A DNA stretch of 64,000 nucleotides, taken from the NCBI RefSeq assembly GCF_041154745.1, contig NZ_AP031573.1, positions 3,968,001-4,032,000 on the forward strand. Reading direction: 5' to 3'. The notes beneath the pieces were generated by a model. It saw only the letters and a list, made by a program, of their open reading frames with translations, was not told the DNA's origin and made no database searches. Positions 48,994-58,671 of this stretch are shown in pieces (the stretch's first letter is position 1; each line of letters begins with the position of its first letter). Position numbers and translations under genes: made by a program. This stretch comes from Flavobacterium sp. CFS9 (GTDB lineage Bacteria > Bacteroidota > Bacteroidia > Flavobacteriales > Flavobacteriaceae).

Positions 48994-49788
48994 ATGAAAA
49001 AAATAGTATCTCTGTTAATTGTTGTTGTCCTTTTTTGTTCTTGTAGCGAATACCAAAAGGCATTAAAGAACGATGATGTTGCTGCAAAATTCGAAGTGGC
49101 AACGAAAATGTACGATGCAGGTAAATATTCAAAAGCCATACGTCTTTTTGAACAATTGGCATCTTCTTACAGAGGGAAGCCTCAGGCAGAGAAATTATTT
49201 TACATGTTCTCACAATCTTATTACAAAACAAAGCAATATTACTTAGCGGGTTATCAGTTTGAGAGTTTCGTTTCTGGTTATCCTCGAAGTGAAAAAGTTC
49301 AGGAAGCTGCTTTTTTAGGAGCGTACAGCTATTCTAAATTAGCACCTGTTTACAGCCTGGATCAGACAGATACTGTAAAAGCTTTAGAGAAATTACAGAC
49401 TTTTATTGAAAGTTACCCAAATTCTGAGTATATCGCTCAGGCAAATGAAGCTGTAAAAGTTTTGAATGGTAAACTGGAGAAAAAAGCATACGAAAACGCT
49501 AAAGGTTACAATACAATTTCTGATTACAAATCAGCATTAATTGCTTTTGATAATTTTATTGCTGATTTTCCGGGAACACCGTTAAAAGAAGATGCATTGT
49601 TTTATAAATACGATTCAGCATATAAATTAGCAATTAACAGTATTCCTTCAAAAATGGAAGAGCGTTTAAATGTGGCTAAAGTAGCTTATGGAAACTTAAT
49701 TAAGTTTAATAGTGCTACGAAGTATAAAAAAGAGGCAGATGAAATGAATGCCAGAGTGGAAACAGATTTACAAAAATTTACTAAATAA
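48994..49788 (+). CDS. bamD: Outer-membrane protein assembly factor BamD
   Basis: 264 residues from the ATG at 48994 (MKKIVSLLIVVVLFCSC; lipobox FCSC). A longer frame from 48943 would put a non-signal sequence first. BamD is the lipoprotein of the BAM complex that inserts beta-barrel proteins. TPR repeats follow: YDAGKYSKAIRLFEQLA, PQAEKLFYMFSQSYYKTKQY, SGYPRSEKVQEAAFLGAYS, FIESYPNSEYIAQANEA. Start of an operon with rpoZ and coaBC, an arrangement common in Bacteroidota. Confidence 0.95.
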   Translation: MKKIVSLLIVVVLFCSCSEYQKALKNDDVAAKFEVATKMYDAGKYSKAIRLFEQLASSYRGKPQAEKLFYMFSQSYYKTKQYYLAGYQFESFVSGYPRSEKVQEAAFLGAYSYSKLAPVYSLDQTDTVKALEKLQTFIESYPNSEYIAQANEAVKVLNGKLEKKAYENAKGYNTISDYKSALIAFDNFIADFPGTPLKEDALFYKYDSAYKLAINSIPSKMEERLNVAKVAYGNLIKFNSATKYKKEADEMNARVETDLQKFTK

Positions 49789-49797
49789 AATAAAGTC

Positions 49798-50115
49798 ATG
49801 GATTTAAAAAAGACGAATGCTCCTGTAAATACAATAACTTACAATAAAACGGTTATTGAAGAGCCAACAGGAAATGTGTATGAAGCAATTACCATTATGG
49901 CTAAAAGAGCAAATCAAATTAACTCTGAAATTAAAAAAGAATTGACAGAGAAATTAGAAGAGTTTGCTACTTATAACGACAGTCTTGAAGAAGTTTTTGA
50001 AAATAAAGAACAAATCGAAGTTTCTAAATTTTACGAAAAATTACCAAAACCTCACGCTTTAGCAGTTCAGGAGTGGTTAGACGGTAAAACATACCACAGA
50101 GGTTCAAACAAATAA
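49798..50115 (+). CDS. rpoZ: RNA polymerase omega subunit
   Basis: 105 residues. Small RNA polymerase subunit that helps assemble beta prime. The core VYEAITIMAKRANQINSEIKKEL fits RpoZ (in particular the AKRANQI segment), followed by a flavobacterial C-terminal extension with KPHALAVQEWLDGK. Nine bases after bamD, nine bases before coaBC. Confidence 0.9.
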   Translation: MDLKKTNAPVNTITYNKTVIEEPTGNVYEAITIMAKRANQINSEIKKELTEKLEEFATYNDSLEEVFENKEQIEVSKFYEKLPKPHALAVQEWLDGKTYHRGSNK

Positions 50116-50124
50116 TATAGTATA

Positions 50125-51339
50125 ATGTCAGTTTTAAACGGGAAGAAAATTTTACTAGGGGTTTCTGGTGGAATTGCAGCCTATAAAACAGCCTCATTAG
50201 TACGACTCTTTATAAAAGCAGGTGCACATGTCCAAGTGATAATGACACCTGCTTCTAAGGATTTTGTAACTCCACTTACTTTATCTACACTATCAAAAAA
50301 TCCGGTACATTCCAGTTTCTTTAATCAGGATGATGAAGATGCTGTTTGGAACAATCACGTTGATTTGGCTCTTTGGGCCGATTTGATGCTGATTGCACCT
50401 GCAACATCCAATACCTTGTCTAAAATGACAACCGGAAACAGCGATAATCTTTTAGTTGCTACTTATTTATCAGCCAAATGTCCGGTTTATTTTGCACCGG
50501 CAATGGATTTGGACATGTACAAACATCCTTCGGTTTTGTCTAGTTTTACGGCTTTAAAAAGTTTCGGGAACATTATGATTCCGGCTGAAAGCGGTGAGTT
50601 AGCCAGCGGTTTATCCGGAGAAGGAAGAATGGCTGAACCCGAAAATATTATTGCCTTTCTGGAAGCCGATTTAGAAAGTAAATTGCCTTTAAAAGGAAAA
50701 AAAATACTAATTACTGCCGGTCCTACATACGAAGCGATCGATCCTGTGCGTTTTATAGGAAATCATTCTTCGGGAAAAATGGGTTTTGATCTGGCAAATG
50801 AAGCCGCAAACTTAGGTGCTCAGGTGATTTTAGTTGCAGGACCTACACATTATAAGGCTAAGAATAGTTTAGTAGAAGTAATCAATGTAGTTTCGGCACA
50901 GGAAATGTACGAGGCTTGTCATGAGTGTTTTAATGATGTTGATGTAGCAATCGCTGCTGCTGCAGTAGCTGATTACAGGCCAAAAGTAGTCGCTTCACAA
51001 AAGATTAAGAAAGCAGCAGATGAATTTTCGATCGAACTTGAAAAAACAAAAGATATTCTGGCTTCATTAGGAGCGATAAAGAAAAATCAGTTTTTAATTG
51101 GATTTGCATTGGAAACTGAGAATGAAATTGAAAATGCGAAGCTGAAAATTCAGAAAAAAAACTTAGATTTGATTGTTCTAAATTCCTTACAAGATGAAGG
51201 GGCTGGTTTTAAAAAAGAAACCAATAAAGTAACCTTTATTGATCAGGGGTTTAAAATAGAACCAATGGAATTAAAATCAAAAGAATCTGTTGCTGTTGAT
51301 ATTTTAAATAAAGTGATTTTGCATTTTGCGAAATCATAA
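50125..51339 (+). CDS. coaBC: Phosphopantothenoylcysteine decarboxylase/phosphopantothenate-cysteine ligase
   Basis: 404 residues; a bifunctional enzyme of coenzyme A synthesis. The CoaC half: GVSGGIAAYKTASLVR, IAPATSNTLSKMTTGNSDNLL (parts APATSNT, GNSDNLL), FAPAMDLDMYKHPSV and the active-site loop with GEGRMAEPE. The CoaB half: KILITAGPTYEAIDPVRFIGNHSSGKMG (in parts ITAGPTYE and NHSSGKMG), AAAVADYRP, IKKAADEF and a terminal NKVTFID. A complete enzyme. coaE, the last step of the same pathway, lies about 5 kb further on. Confidence 0.97.
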   Translation: MSVLNGKKILLGVSGGIAAYKTASLVRLFIKAGAHVQVIMTPASKDFVTPLTLSTLSKNPVHSSFFNQDDEDAVWNNHVDLALWADLMLIAPATSNTLSKMTTGNSDNLLVATYLSAKCPVYFAPAMDLDMYKHPSVLSSFTALKSFGNIMIPAESGELASGLSGEGRMAEPENIIAFLEADLESKLPLKGKKILITAGPTYEAIDPVRFIGNHSSGKMGFDLANEAANLGAQVILVAGPTHYKAKNSLVEVINVVSAQEMYEACHECFNDVDVAIAAAAVADYRPKVVASQKIKKAADEFSIELEKTKDILASLGAIKKNQFLIGFALETENEIENAKLKIQKKNLDLIVLNSLQDEGAGFKKETNKVTFIDQGFKIEPMELKSKESVAVDILNKVILHFAKS

Positions 51340-51413
51340 GGATTTAGAGTAAAGAAAGCAATAACAAGGATAGTAAGTCTGTTATATGCTGTAATCAAAA
51401 TAATATCTTTCGT

Positions 51414-52298
51414 ATGAATAAACTAGTTACTTTTTTAGCATTTTTGATTTTTGGCTTCACACAAGCACAGCAGCTAAATTGCACTGTAACTATTAATACA
51501 GAAAGATTACCCAATCCCAATCAGCAGGTTTTTAAAACGCTTCAGACTTCTTTGTCGGAGTTTGTCAATAAAACAGATTGGACCGGAGTGGCTTTAAAAC
51601 AAAATGAGCGAATCAATTGCTCGATGTATATTACACTGTCATCGAACAGCTCTGATCAGTTTTCAGGGACGATTCAGGTACAATCCTCACGATTGATTTA
51701 TAATTCTACTTATTCTTCACCAGTATTAAATTACAACGATAAAGATTTCAATTTCAGATATATTGAATACGAACCTTTGTTGTTTAATCCGACTACGTTT
51801 GAGTCCAATTTAGTATCTGTAGTTTCTTTTTACAGCTATATAATTTTAGCGATGGACGCCGATAGTTTTCAAATGGGCGCAGGAAATCAGTATCTTGAAA
51901 TCGCACAGAATATTGCAAGCGTAGCACAGCAAGGAGGATCAAAAGGCTGGAGCCAGTCAGATGGAGTTCAAAACCGTTATTATCTGATTACTGATATGAT
52001 TTCGCCAATGTACAGCGATTTGCGTCAAACCATGTTCATGTACCATAACGGTTTAGACGGGATGAGTCAGGATTTGAAAGCGGCTAAAGAAAAGATTAAG
52101 TCGGGTTTGATGCTTCTCGGAAAATTGAATTCGGTAAAGCCTAATGCCTTTTTGACGAGAGTGTTTTTTGACGCCAAATCAGACGAAATTGTCTCCATAT
52201 TTTCAGGAGGACCGAGTATTCCAATTACAGATCTGACCGATGTCTTAAATAAAGTATCTCCGTTGAATAGTACCAAATGGTCGCAGATTAAATTTTAG
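51414..52298 (+). CDS. DUF4835 exported protein
   Basis: 294 residues with a signal peptide ending FTQAQ, then QLNCTVTINTERL, the family's opening (beta-strand with Cys). The DUF4835 core includes NKTDWTGVAL, ERINCSMYITL, PVLNYNDKDFNFRYIEYEPL and QDLKAAKEKIKSGL. A Bacteroidota-specific periplasmic or outer-membrane-associated protein of unknown function. It lies between coaBC and recN, its usual place in flavobacteria. Confidence 0.92.
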   Translation: MNKLVTFLAFLIFGFTQAQQLNCTVTINTERLPNPNQQVFKTLQTSLSEFVNKTDWTGVALKQNERINCSMYITLSSNSSDQFSGTIQVQSSRLIYNSTYSSPVLNYNDKDFNFRYIEYEPLLFNPTTFESNLVSVVSFYSYIILAMDADSFQMGAGNQYLEIAQNIASVAQQGGSKGWSQSDGVQNRYYLITDMISPMYSDLRQTMFMYHNGLDGMSQDLKAAKEKIKSGLMLLGKLNSVKPNAFLTRVFFDAKSDEIVSIFSGGPSIPITDLTDVLNKVSPLNSTKWSQIKF

Positions 52299-52348
52299 TC
52301 TGCTTACAAAATACTCTCTTTATTAATTTTTATATTTCCCAAATTTCC

Positions 52349-54001
52349 ATGATTACGTCCTTGTCGATTAAAAACTATGCACTGATTGAAAAATTAACTA
52401 TAGATTTTTCAAAAGGTTTTTCTATTATTACAGGTGAAACAGGTGCAGGTAAATCTATTATATTAGGAGCGATAGGATTGGTTTTAGGAAAAAGAGCCGA
52501 TTTAACTTCGCTAAAAAATAAAGAAGAAAAATGTGTAATTGAAGCACAATTTGAAATTTCTAAATACAACCTGAAAGATTTTTTTACAGCAAATGATCTC
52601 GATTATGAAGACGAGACGATTATTAGAAGAGAAATTTTGCCTTCAGGAAAATCGCGTGCTTTTATTAATGATAGTCCAGTAAATTTGCAGGAACTGCAGG
52701 ATCTAAGTTTGTTTTTGATTGATATTCATTCACAACAGCAAACTCAGGAGTTATCAGACGAAGGAGTTCAGTTTAAAATTATTGATGCTATTGCCAATAA
52801 TGGAGAAGTGATTCAATCGTATCAGGATATTTTGAAAGGATATAAATCAGATAAATCCAAACTAAATGCTTTGTTGAAAAAACAAAGCGATTCAGGAAAG
52901 GAGCAGGAATACAATACTTATTTGTTAAATGAATTGGTTACTGCAAAACTAAAATCAGGTGAGCAGGAAGAATTGGAAGCCGATTTTGAAAAACTGAACA
53001 ATGTTGAGATCATAAAAGAGGCAATGGACAAATCGCTGGCAATTGCTAATGAAGAGCAATTTGGCGTTTTCCACAATCTGAATGAAATAAAAGCAGCCTT
53101 ACAAAAAATAGCGCTTTTTTCTCCGGAATATCAAAGTGTTTTTGAGAGAATTACAAGTTTAACCATTGAATTTGATGATGTTTCGAAAGAATTACAGAAT
53201 GCCTCTGAAAAGCTTTTAAACGATCCTGCACAATTAGAATTAGTGAGTCAAAAACTGCAGCTGATTTATAATTTGCAGAAAAAGCATCAGGTAACTACTG
53301 TTGATGAATTGCTTGGAATACAGACGACATTAGAAAATTCCCTAATGGAATTGGATAATATTGGAGATGAAATCACTGCTTTGTCAGAATCAATAGCACA
53401 GAAAGTGATAGAATTAGATGCTTTTGCGGTGATCATTCATCAAAACAGAATCGATGCGATTCCGGTTTTGTCTCAAAAGTTAGTTTCAATTTTAGAGACA
53501 TTGGGAATGCCAAATGTTCGTTTCAATATGGAGCTTTTACCATCTGAGACCTATTTTCAAAACGGGAAAGATGAGTTGCAGTTTTTATTCTCAGCCAATA
53601 AAGGAACTGATTTCGGCTTACTGAAAAAAGTAGCATCAGGAGGAGAGATGTCCCGTATTATGTTAGCAGTTAAAGCAATTTTAGCGCAATATTCAAAACT
53701 TCCAACCTTAATTTTTGATGAGATTGATACCGGAGTTTCAGGAGAAATTGCGATTAGAATGGGAGAAATTATGAAAGAAATGAGTACTACAATGCAAATT
53801 TTTGCCATAACTCATTTGCCTCAAATTGCAGCCAAAGGAGATTCACACTTTAAAGTCTCTAAATCAACGGTTGATGAGGATACACAATCAGAACTTAAGT
53901 TATTGTCTCAGGAAGAAAGAGTTATAGAAATTGCTCAAATGTTATCCGGAGCAGTTGTCTCTGATTCGGCTTTAAATCATGCTAAAGCCTTGTTGAACTA
54001 A
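52349..54001 (+). CDS. recN: DNA repair ATPase RecN
   Basis: 550 residues. SMC-like protein that acts in double-strand break repair. N-terminal ATP site ITGETGAGKSIILGAIGLVLG (Walker A at residues 29-36 in GETGAGKS), RAFINDSPV and IDIHSQQQTQ. A coiled-coil centre (about 155-345), then the C-terminal half with SGGEMSRIMLAVKA (ABC signature), TLIFDEIDTGVSG (Walker B) and ITHLPQIAA. Complete. The hairpin-free leader is short, and the preceding DUF4835 gene may be co-transcribed. Confidence 0.97.
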   Translation: MITSLSIKNYALIEKLTIDFSKGFSIITGETGAGKSIILGAIGLVLGKRADLTSLKNKEEKCVIEAQFEISKYNLKDFFTANDLDYEDETIIRREILPSGKSRAFINDSPVNLQELQDLSLFLIDIHSQQQTQELSDEGVQFKIIDAIANNGEVIQSYQDILKGYKSDKSKLNALLKKQSDSGKEQEYNTYLLNELVTAKLKSGEQEELEADFEKLNNVEIIKEAMDKSLAIANEEQFGVFHNLNEIKAALQKIALFSPEYQSVFERITSLTIEFDDVSKELQNASEKLLNDPAQLELVSQKLQLIYNLQKKHQVTTVDELLGIQTTLENSLMELDNIGDEITALSESIAQKVIELDAFAVIIHQNRIDAIPVLSQKLVSILETLGMPNVRFNMELLPSETYFQNGKDELQFLFSANKGTDFGLLKKVASGGEMSRIMLAVKAILAQYSKLPTLIFDEIDTGVSGEIAIRMGEIMKEMSTTMQIFAITHLPQIAAKGDSHFKVSKSTVDEDTQSELKLLSQEERVIEIAQMLSGAVVSDSALNHAKALLN

Positions 54002-54019
54002 AGAAATAATTTATATTTG
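53990..54019 (+). promoter_or_regulatory. Promoter of fabV
   Basis: TTG (53990-53992), 19 bases, TATATTTG (54012-54019): an exact consensus fit. The first box lies in the last codons of recN. The leader to the fabV start is about 80 bases. Confidence 0.65.
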
Positions 54020-54106
54020 TCATCTTAAAAGCGAATTAAACAAACGTAAATAAAATAAAATCTTTGCATTTTTAAAGATTTTTTAAAATACGAAAAAAAC
54101 AAAAAT

Positions 54107-55297
54107 ATGATTATAGAACCTAGAATGAGAGGATTTATTTGCTTGACAGCCCACCCAAAAGGCAGCGAGCAAAATGTTAAAAATCAAATAGAGTATATAA
54201 AATCAAAAGGACCAATTGCAGGAGCAAAAAATGTCTTAGTTATTGGTGCTTCAACAGGTTTCGGATTGGCTTCAAGAATTACAAGTGCTTTTGGCTCTGA
54301 TGCTGCAACTATTGGAGTATTTTTTGAAAAACCACCGGTTGAAGGAAAAACAGCTTCACCAGGATGGTATAATTCTGCTGCATTTGAAACAGAAGCCCAC
54401 AAAGCAGGTTTATATGCAAAAAGTATCAATGGAGATGCTTTTTCAAACGAAATTAAAAAACAAACTTTAGATTTAATTAAAGCTGATTTAGGTCAGGTTG
54501 ATTTAGTAATCTACAGTTTAGCTTCTCCGGTGCGTCAGCACCCGGTTACTGGAGTTTTACATCGTTCGGTTTTAAAGCCAATCGGACAAACTTTTACTAA
54601 TAAAACAGTTGATTTTCATACCGGAAATGTTTCCGAGGTTTCTATTGCTCCGGCAAATGACGAAGATATCGCCAATACAGTTGCTGTAATGGGAGGGGAA
54701 GACTGGGCAATGTGGATTGATGCTTTAAAAGCAGAAAATTTATTAGCTGAAGGTGCTACAACAGTGGCATATTCTTATATTGGACCATCATTAACAGAGG
54801 CAGTTTACCGTAAAGGTACAATTGGTCGTGCGAAAGATGATTTAGAAGCGACAGCATTTTCTATTAGTGATACATTAAAATCTATCGGAGGAAAAGCTTA
54901 TGTTTCTGTAAACAAAGCTTTAGTAACTCAGGCAAGTTCTGCAATTCCGGTTATTCCATTGTATATTTCTCTTTTATACAAAACAATGAAAGAAGAAGGA
55001 ATTCACGAAGGTTGTATCGAGCAAATCCAGCGTTTGTTTCAGGACAGATTGTACAATGGAGGAGAGGTTCCTGTAGACGAAAAAGGAAGAATCAGAATCG
55101 ACGATTGGGAAATGCGTGAGGATGTACAGGCTAAAGTGGCTAAACTTTGGTTAGAAGCTACAACTGAAACATTACCTGCAATTGGAGATTTGGCAGGATA
55201 TAGAAACGACTTCCTGAATTTATTTGGATTTGAATTTGCTGGTGTAGATTATGCTGCTGAAGCGAATGAAGTTGTTGAGATTGAAAGTATCAAATAA
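54107..55297 (+). CDS. fabV: FabV-type enoyl-ACP reductase
   Basis: 396 residues. Reduces trans-2-enoyl-ACP in the last step of fatty-acid elongation with NADH. The long short-chain-dehydrogenase form is clear: start MIIEPRMRGFICLTAHP, the NADH site VLVIGASTGFGLASRI, YSLASPVRQHP, and the Tyr-(8)-Lys motif YRKGTIGRAK that is diagnostic of FabV (versus 6 in FabI). C-terminal FLNLFGFEFAGVDY. FabV enzymes in other species tolerate triclosan. It stands alone between its own promoter and terminator. Confidence 0.97.
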   Translation: MIIEPRMRGFICLTAHPKGSEQNVKNQIEYIKSKGPIAGAKNVLVIGASTGFGLASRITSAFGSDAATIGVFFEKPPVEGKTASPGWYNSAAFETEAHKAGLYAKSINGDAFSNEIKKQTLDLIKADLGQVDLVIYSLASPVRQHPVTGVLHRSVLKPIGQTFTNKTVDFHTGNVSEVSIAPANDEDIANTVAVMGGEDWAMWIDALKAENLLAEGATTVAYSYIGPSLTEAVYRKGTIGRAKDDLEATAFSISDTLKSIGGKAYVSVNKALVTQASSAIPVIPLYISLLYKTMKEEGIHEGCIEQIQRLFQDRLYNGGEVPVDEKGRIRIDDWEMREDVQAKVAKLWLEATTETLPAIGDLAGYRNDFLNLFGFEFAGVDYAAEANEVVEIESIK

Positions 55298-55323
55298 AAA
55301 AGAAAAAAATACAATTATAAATG

Positions 55324-55354
55324 AAAACCATTCGTTGCGACGAATGGTTTTTTT
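55324..55354 (+). terminator. Terminator of fabV
   Basis: AAAACCATTCG (55324-55334), loop TTGCGA, CGAATGGTTTT (55341-55351), then three more T. It lies 27 bases past the stop codon. Confidence 0.88.
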
Positions 55355-55424
55355 ATGAATATAACATATCTTTGTTAAAATTTTGAAATTTAAAATATTG
55401 CCACTTTAATACCGCGTGATCGCT

Positions 55425-56423
55425 ATGATTTTTTCTTTAATTATACCCGTGTATAATCGTCCGGATGAAGTAGATGAGCTTTTAGAAAGTTTATCTAAAT
55501 CCGATTATAATGAAGCCTTTGAAATTGTTCTTGTCGAAGACGGATCATCAATACCTTGTAAAGATGTCGTAATGAACTATCAGGGCAAATTGAATATATC
55601 GTATTATTTTAAAGAAAATTCAGGGCCGGGTGATTCAAGGAACTTTGGAATGCAAAAGGCCAGAGGTGATTACTTTATCATTTTTGATTCTGATTGTATT
55701 ATACCTCCTAATTATTTGACAGAGGTTCGAAAAGCACTTAATAAAGAGTATGTGGATTGTTTTGGAGGACCGGACAAAGCATTAGATAGTTTTTCTGATA
55801 TTCAGAAAGCCATTAATTTTGCGATGACTTCATTTTTAACAACGGGAGGAATTCGTGGGGGCTCTGAAAAGATCAATAAATTTCAGCCCAGAAGTTTTAA
55901 CATGGGGATTTCAAAGAAAGCTTTTATAGCTTCAAAAGGATTTGGAAATATTCATCCGGGAGAAGATCCGGATCTTTCTATTCGTTTGTGGAATCTTGGA
56001 TTTGAAACCAGATTGTTTACAGAAGCGTATGTATATCATAAACGTAGAATTGACTGGGAGAAATTTTCGGTTCAGGTGAATAAATTCGGAATCGCCAGAC
56101 CGATATTAAATAGCTGGTATCCGGAACATAATAAATTGACATTCTTTTTTCCAAGTGTTTTTGTTGTAGGATTATTATTAGCTTTTTTATTGTTAATTTT
56201 TAATATTGATATCTTGTTACAATTATATTTTGTATATTTCGTGGTAATTTTTCTGACAGCCACTATACAGAATAAAAGCATTAAAATTGGATATCTATCT
56301 GTAATTGCAGTATGGAAGCAATTTTATGGCTATGGAACCGGATTTTTAAAATCGTTCCTAAAAGTTATTGTTTTAAAGAAAAAACCCCAAGAGGCTTTTC
56401 CTAATATGTTTTTTAAAATATAG
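55425..56423 (+). CDS. Family 2 glycosyltransferase, membrane-anchored
   Basis: 332 residues from the ATG at 55425 (MIFSLIIPVYNRPDEVDEL); a GTG three codons upstream is less likely. GT-A features: IIPVYNR, VLVEDGSS, FKENSGPGDSRNFGMQ, the metal-binding DSDC in FDSDCIIPP, FNMGISKKAF and ED in GEDPDLSIRL. Two or three hydrophobic segments (about 238-285) suggest membrane binding. Probably adds sugars to surface polysaccharide or glycolipid, with acceptor unknown. A TATCTTTG box lies at 55367-55374. It is followed after 2 bases by coaE. Confidence 0.9.
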   Translation: MIFSLIIPVYNRPDEVDELLESLSKSDYNEAFEIVLVEDGSSIPCKDVVMNYQGKLNISYYFKENSGPGDSRNFGMQKARGDYFIIFDSDCIIPPNYLTEVRKALNKEYVDCFGGPDKALDSFSDIQKAINFAMTSFLTTGGIRGGSEKINKFQPRSFNMGISKKAFIASKGFGNIHPGEDPDLSIRLWNLGFETRLFTEAYVYHKRRIDWEKFSVQVNKFGIARPILNSWYPEHNKLTFFFPSVFVVGLLLAFLLLIFNIDILLQLYFVYFVVIFLTATIQNKSIKIGYLSVIAVWKQFYGYGTGFLKSFLKVIVLKKKPQEAFPNMFFKI

Positions 56424-56425
56424 GT

Positions 56426-57022
56426 ATGGCTAAAATTATTGGCCTGACAGGCGGAATAGGAAGCGGAAAAACCACTATTGCAAACTACTTTGCAGAAATG
56501 GGGGTACCCTTGTATATCGCCGATGATGAAGCCAAAAAAGTAATGCAGTCTGAAAAGATTGTACAACAAATTAAACTTGCTTTTGGAGACTCGCTCTTTG
56601 AAAATGACGTTTTAAACAGAGCAAAATTAGCCGAGATTGTTTTTAATGATGCCGACAAACTGGCTATTTTAAATTCAATTGTACATCCGGCAGTTAAAGA
56701 AGACTTCGAGCTTTGGTTGTTAAAAAATAAAAAATACGATTATGTAATTTACGAAGCTGCAATTTTGTTTGAAAGTGGCCGTTATAAAGATTGTGATGTT
56801 ATAGTAACTGTTATAGCTCCTGAAGAGATAAGAATTGAAAGAGTTGTTAAACGTGATAAAACTACACGGGAACAAGTTTTGAGTCGGATGAAAATGCAGT
56901 GGGATGATGAAAAACGAATTTCTTTAAGCAATTTTGTTATTAATAACAGTAATCTTAAAATTGCTAGAGAAGAAGTTGTTAAAATTCTTAAAATTTTAAA
57001 TATAAAACAAAATCAGTCTTAA
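56426..57022 (+). CDS. coaE: Dephospho-CoA kinase
   Basis: 198 residues. Phosphorylates the 3'-OH of dephospho-CoA, the last step of CoA synthesis. P-loop IGLTGGIGSGKTTIANYF, YIADDEAKKV, LNRAKLAEIVF, VHPAVKE, YEAAILFESG, VTVIAPEEIRIERVVKRD and the SRM-QWDDEKR lid are all typical. Tightly coupled to the upstream glycosyltransferase gene, although no functional link is evident. Confidence 0.97.
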   Translation: MAKIIGLTGGIGSGKTTIANYFAEMGVPLYIADDEAKKVMQSEKIVQQIKLAFGDSLFENDVLNRAKLAEIVFNDADKLAILNSIVHPAVKEDFELWLLKNKKYDYVIYEAAILFESGRYKDCDVIVTVIAPEEIRIERVVKRDKTTREQVLSRMKMQWDDEKRISLSNFVINNSNLKIAREEVVKILKILNIKQNQS

Positions 57023-57081
57023 ATGTTAATATTTGGTTAATGTATTATTTAGTATATTGTTAAAATATTAATTTTGTTTCG

Positions 57082-58668
57082 ATGAATAAATTATTTTTTA
57101 GATTACTTGTTTTATTGATGAGCTTGTCCTTAATAGGGATAATTTTGGTGCAGGTATATTGGTTTAATTCTTCGTTCAAAAATAACGATGAACAGTTTAA
57201 ATATCATGTTACTCAGGTAATTGGAAATGTTGCTGATAAATTGGAGCAGCAGGAAGAATACAGTTTTTACGATAAATACAACCGCATTAAAGACAGTACC
57301 GGTAAAACACCTAAAAAAGAAGACTTACTGCAGGTTTTTTACATTCAAAGAAATGCAAAAACAAACAAAACAATAGTTTATTCTAATACGCTTACATCTG
57401 AAGATTATGATATTAGCGGCTCGATTTTTAATAAAAAATTTAGCAGCGAAAGATTTAAAAACTTTAGTTCGAAGAGAGTTACAGAAGTATACAATAATAA
57501 CAATAATATTGACAATAGTACTTTAGGACAAAGTATTATACCTGACTTAAAAATCGAAAAATCAGGGAGTCTTGATATTTTAAATAAAGTTCAACAGCAA
57601 ATTCAGTATAAAGATGTTGCTTCGTTGACACCTATAGAAGGTAGAATTACAAAAGATAAACTTCAAAAACTCTTAAAGAAAGAACTGGAAGAATATGGTG
57701 TGAAAACCAAATTTGAATACGGAGTTCTTAATAATGGTCTTGCGACGAAAGTAAGATCGGATGGATTTCATTACGATAAAGATGCAAGTTACCACGTGCC
57801 AATTTATACAGATAATGAAGGAAATAGTAAGTATGAATTATTCATTACGTTTCCGCATAAAAAGAAATTCTTATTGTCAGAATTATTAAGTATTACCATA
57901 TTATCAATAATTTTTACATTAATCATTATAGTGGCATATACCAGTGCGTTGAATCAGTTGTTACGTCAAAAACATATTTCTGAAATCAAGACGGATTTTA
58001 TAAATAATATGACGCATGAATTTAAAACGCCAATAGCAACGATTAATTTAGCTTTGGATGCGATTAAAAACCCTAAGATAATTGAGGATAAAGAGAAAGT
58101 GTATCGCTATCTTCAAATGATCCGGGATGAAAATAAAAGAATGCATGCTCAGGTAGAAAACGTGCTTCGTATTTCTAAACTTGAAAAGAAAGAATTAGAT
58201 ATTACAAAAGAGCCAACTGCTATTCATGATATTATTGATGATGCAATTGAACATGTAAATTTAATTTTAGAAGACAGAGGTGGAAGCGTTGCGAAGCATT
58301 TTAATGCAGCGAGAACGACCTGCCTGATCAACGAAGTACATTTTACAAATGTATTGGTTAATATTTTGGAGAATGCGATAAAATATTCACCAGGTGCACC
58401 GGAGATAGAAATTTTTACAGAAAATGTGAAAGACATGATTCTGATAAAAGTAAAAGATAATGGTCTCGGTATGAGTAAGATAGCTCAAAAGCGAGTTTTT
58501 GAGAAATTTTACAGAGAACATACAGGAGATTTACATAATGTAAAAGGACACGGACTAGGTCTGGCCTATGTGAAAAGAATAGTAGAGGACCATAATGGTC
58601 AAGTATATGTTGAAAGCGAGAAAGGAAAAGGTAGCACCTTTATAATAAAAATACCATTAATAAATTAA
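57082..58668 (+). CDS. Membrane sensor histidine kinase
   Basis: 528 residues. Two membrane helices (about 7-28 and 264-290) bracket an extracytoplasmic sensor region of about 235 residues with no known domain and an Asn-rich stretch (VYNNNNNIDN, about 137-145). The HisKA motif MTHEFKTPIATINLALDAI gives phospho-acceptor His312. The ATPase domain has N-box VNILENAIKYS, G1 VKDNGLGMS, F-box FEKFYRE and G2 GHGLGLAYV. Directly followed (3 bases) by its response regulator. The pair resembles the RprX/RprY system of Bacteroides; the signal is unknown. Confidence 0.95.
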   Translation: MNKLFFRLLVLLMSLSLIGIILVQVYWFNSSFKNNDEQFKYHVTQVIGNVADKLEQQEEYSFYDKYNRIKDSTGKTPKKEDLLQVFYIQRNAKTNKTIVYSNTLTSEDYDISGSIFNKKFSSERFKNFSSKRVTEVYNNNNNIDNSTLGQSIIPDLKIEKSGSLDILNKVQQQIQYKDVASLTPIEGRITKDKLQKLLKKELEEYGVKTKFEYGVLNNGLATKVRSDGFHYDKDASYHVPIYTDNEGNSKYELFITFPHKKKFLLSELLSITILSIIFTLIIIVAYTSALNQLLRQKHISEIKTDFINNMTHEFKTPIATINLALDAIKNPKIIEDKEKVYRYLQMIRDENKRMHAQVENVLRISKLEKKELDITKEPTAIHDIIDDAIEHVNLILEDRGGSVAKHFNAARTTCLINEVHFTNVLVNILENAIKYSPGAPEIEIFTENVKDMILIKVKDNGLGMSKIAQKRVFEKFYREHTGDLHNVKGHGLGLAYVKRIVEDHNGQVYVESEKGKGSTFIIKIPLIN

Positions 58669-58671
58669 AAT

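Noticed and set aside
57057..57077. TAATTTTG before the sensor kinase as promoter
   Set aside because: It would place the transcript start at or past the ATG, and the spacing to TTG is 10 bases.
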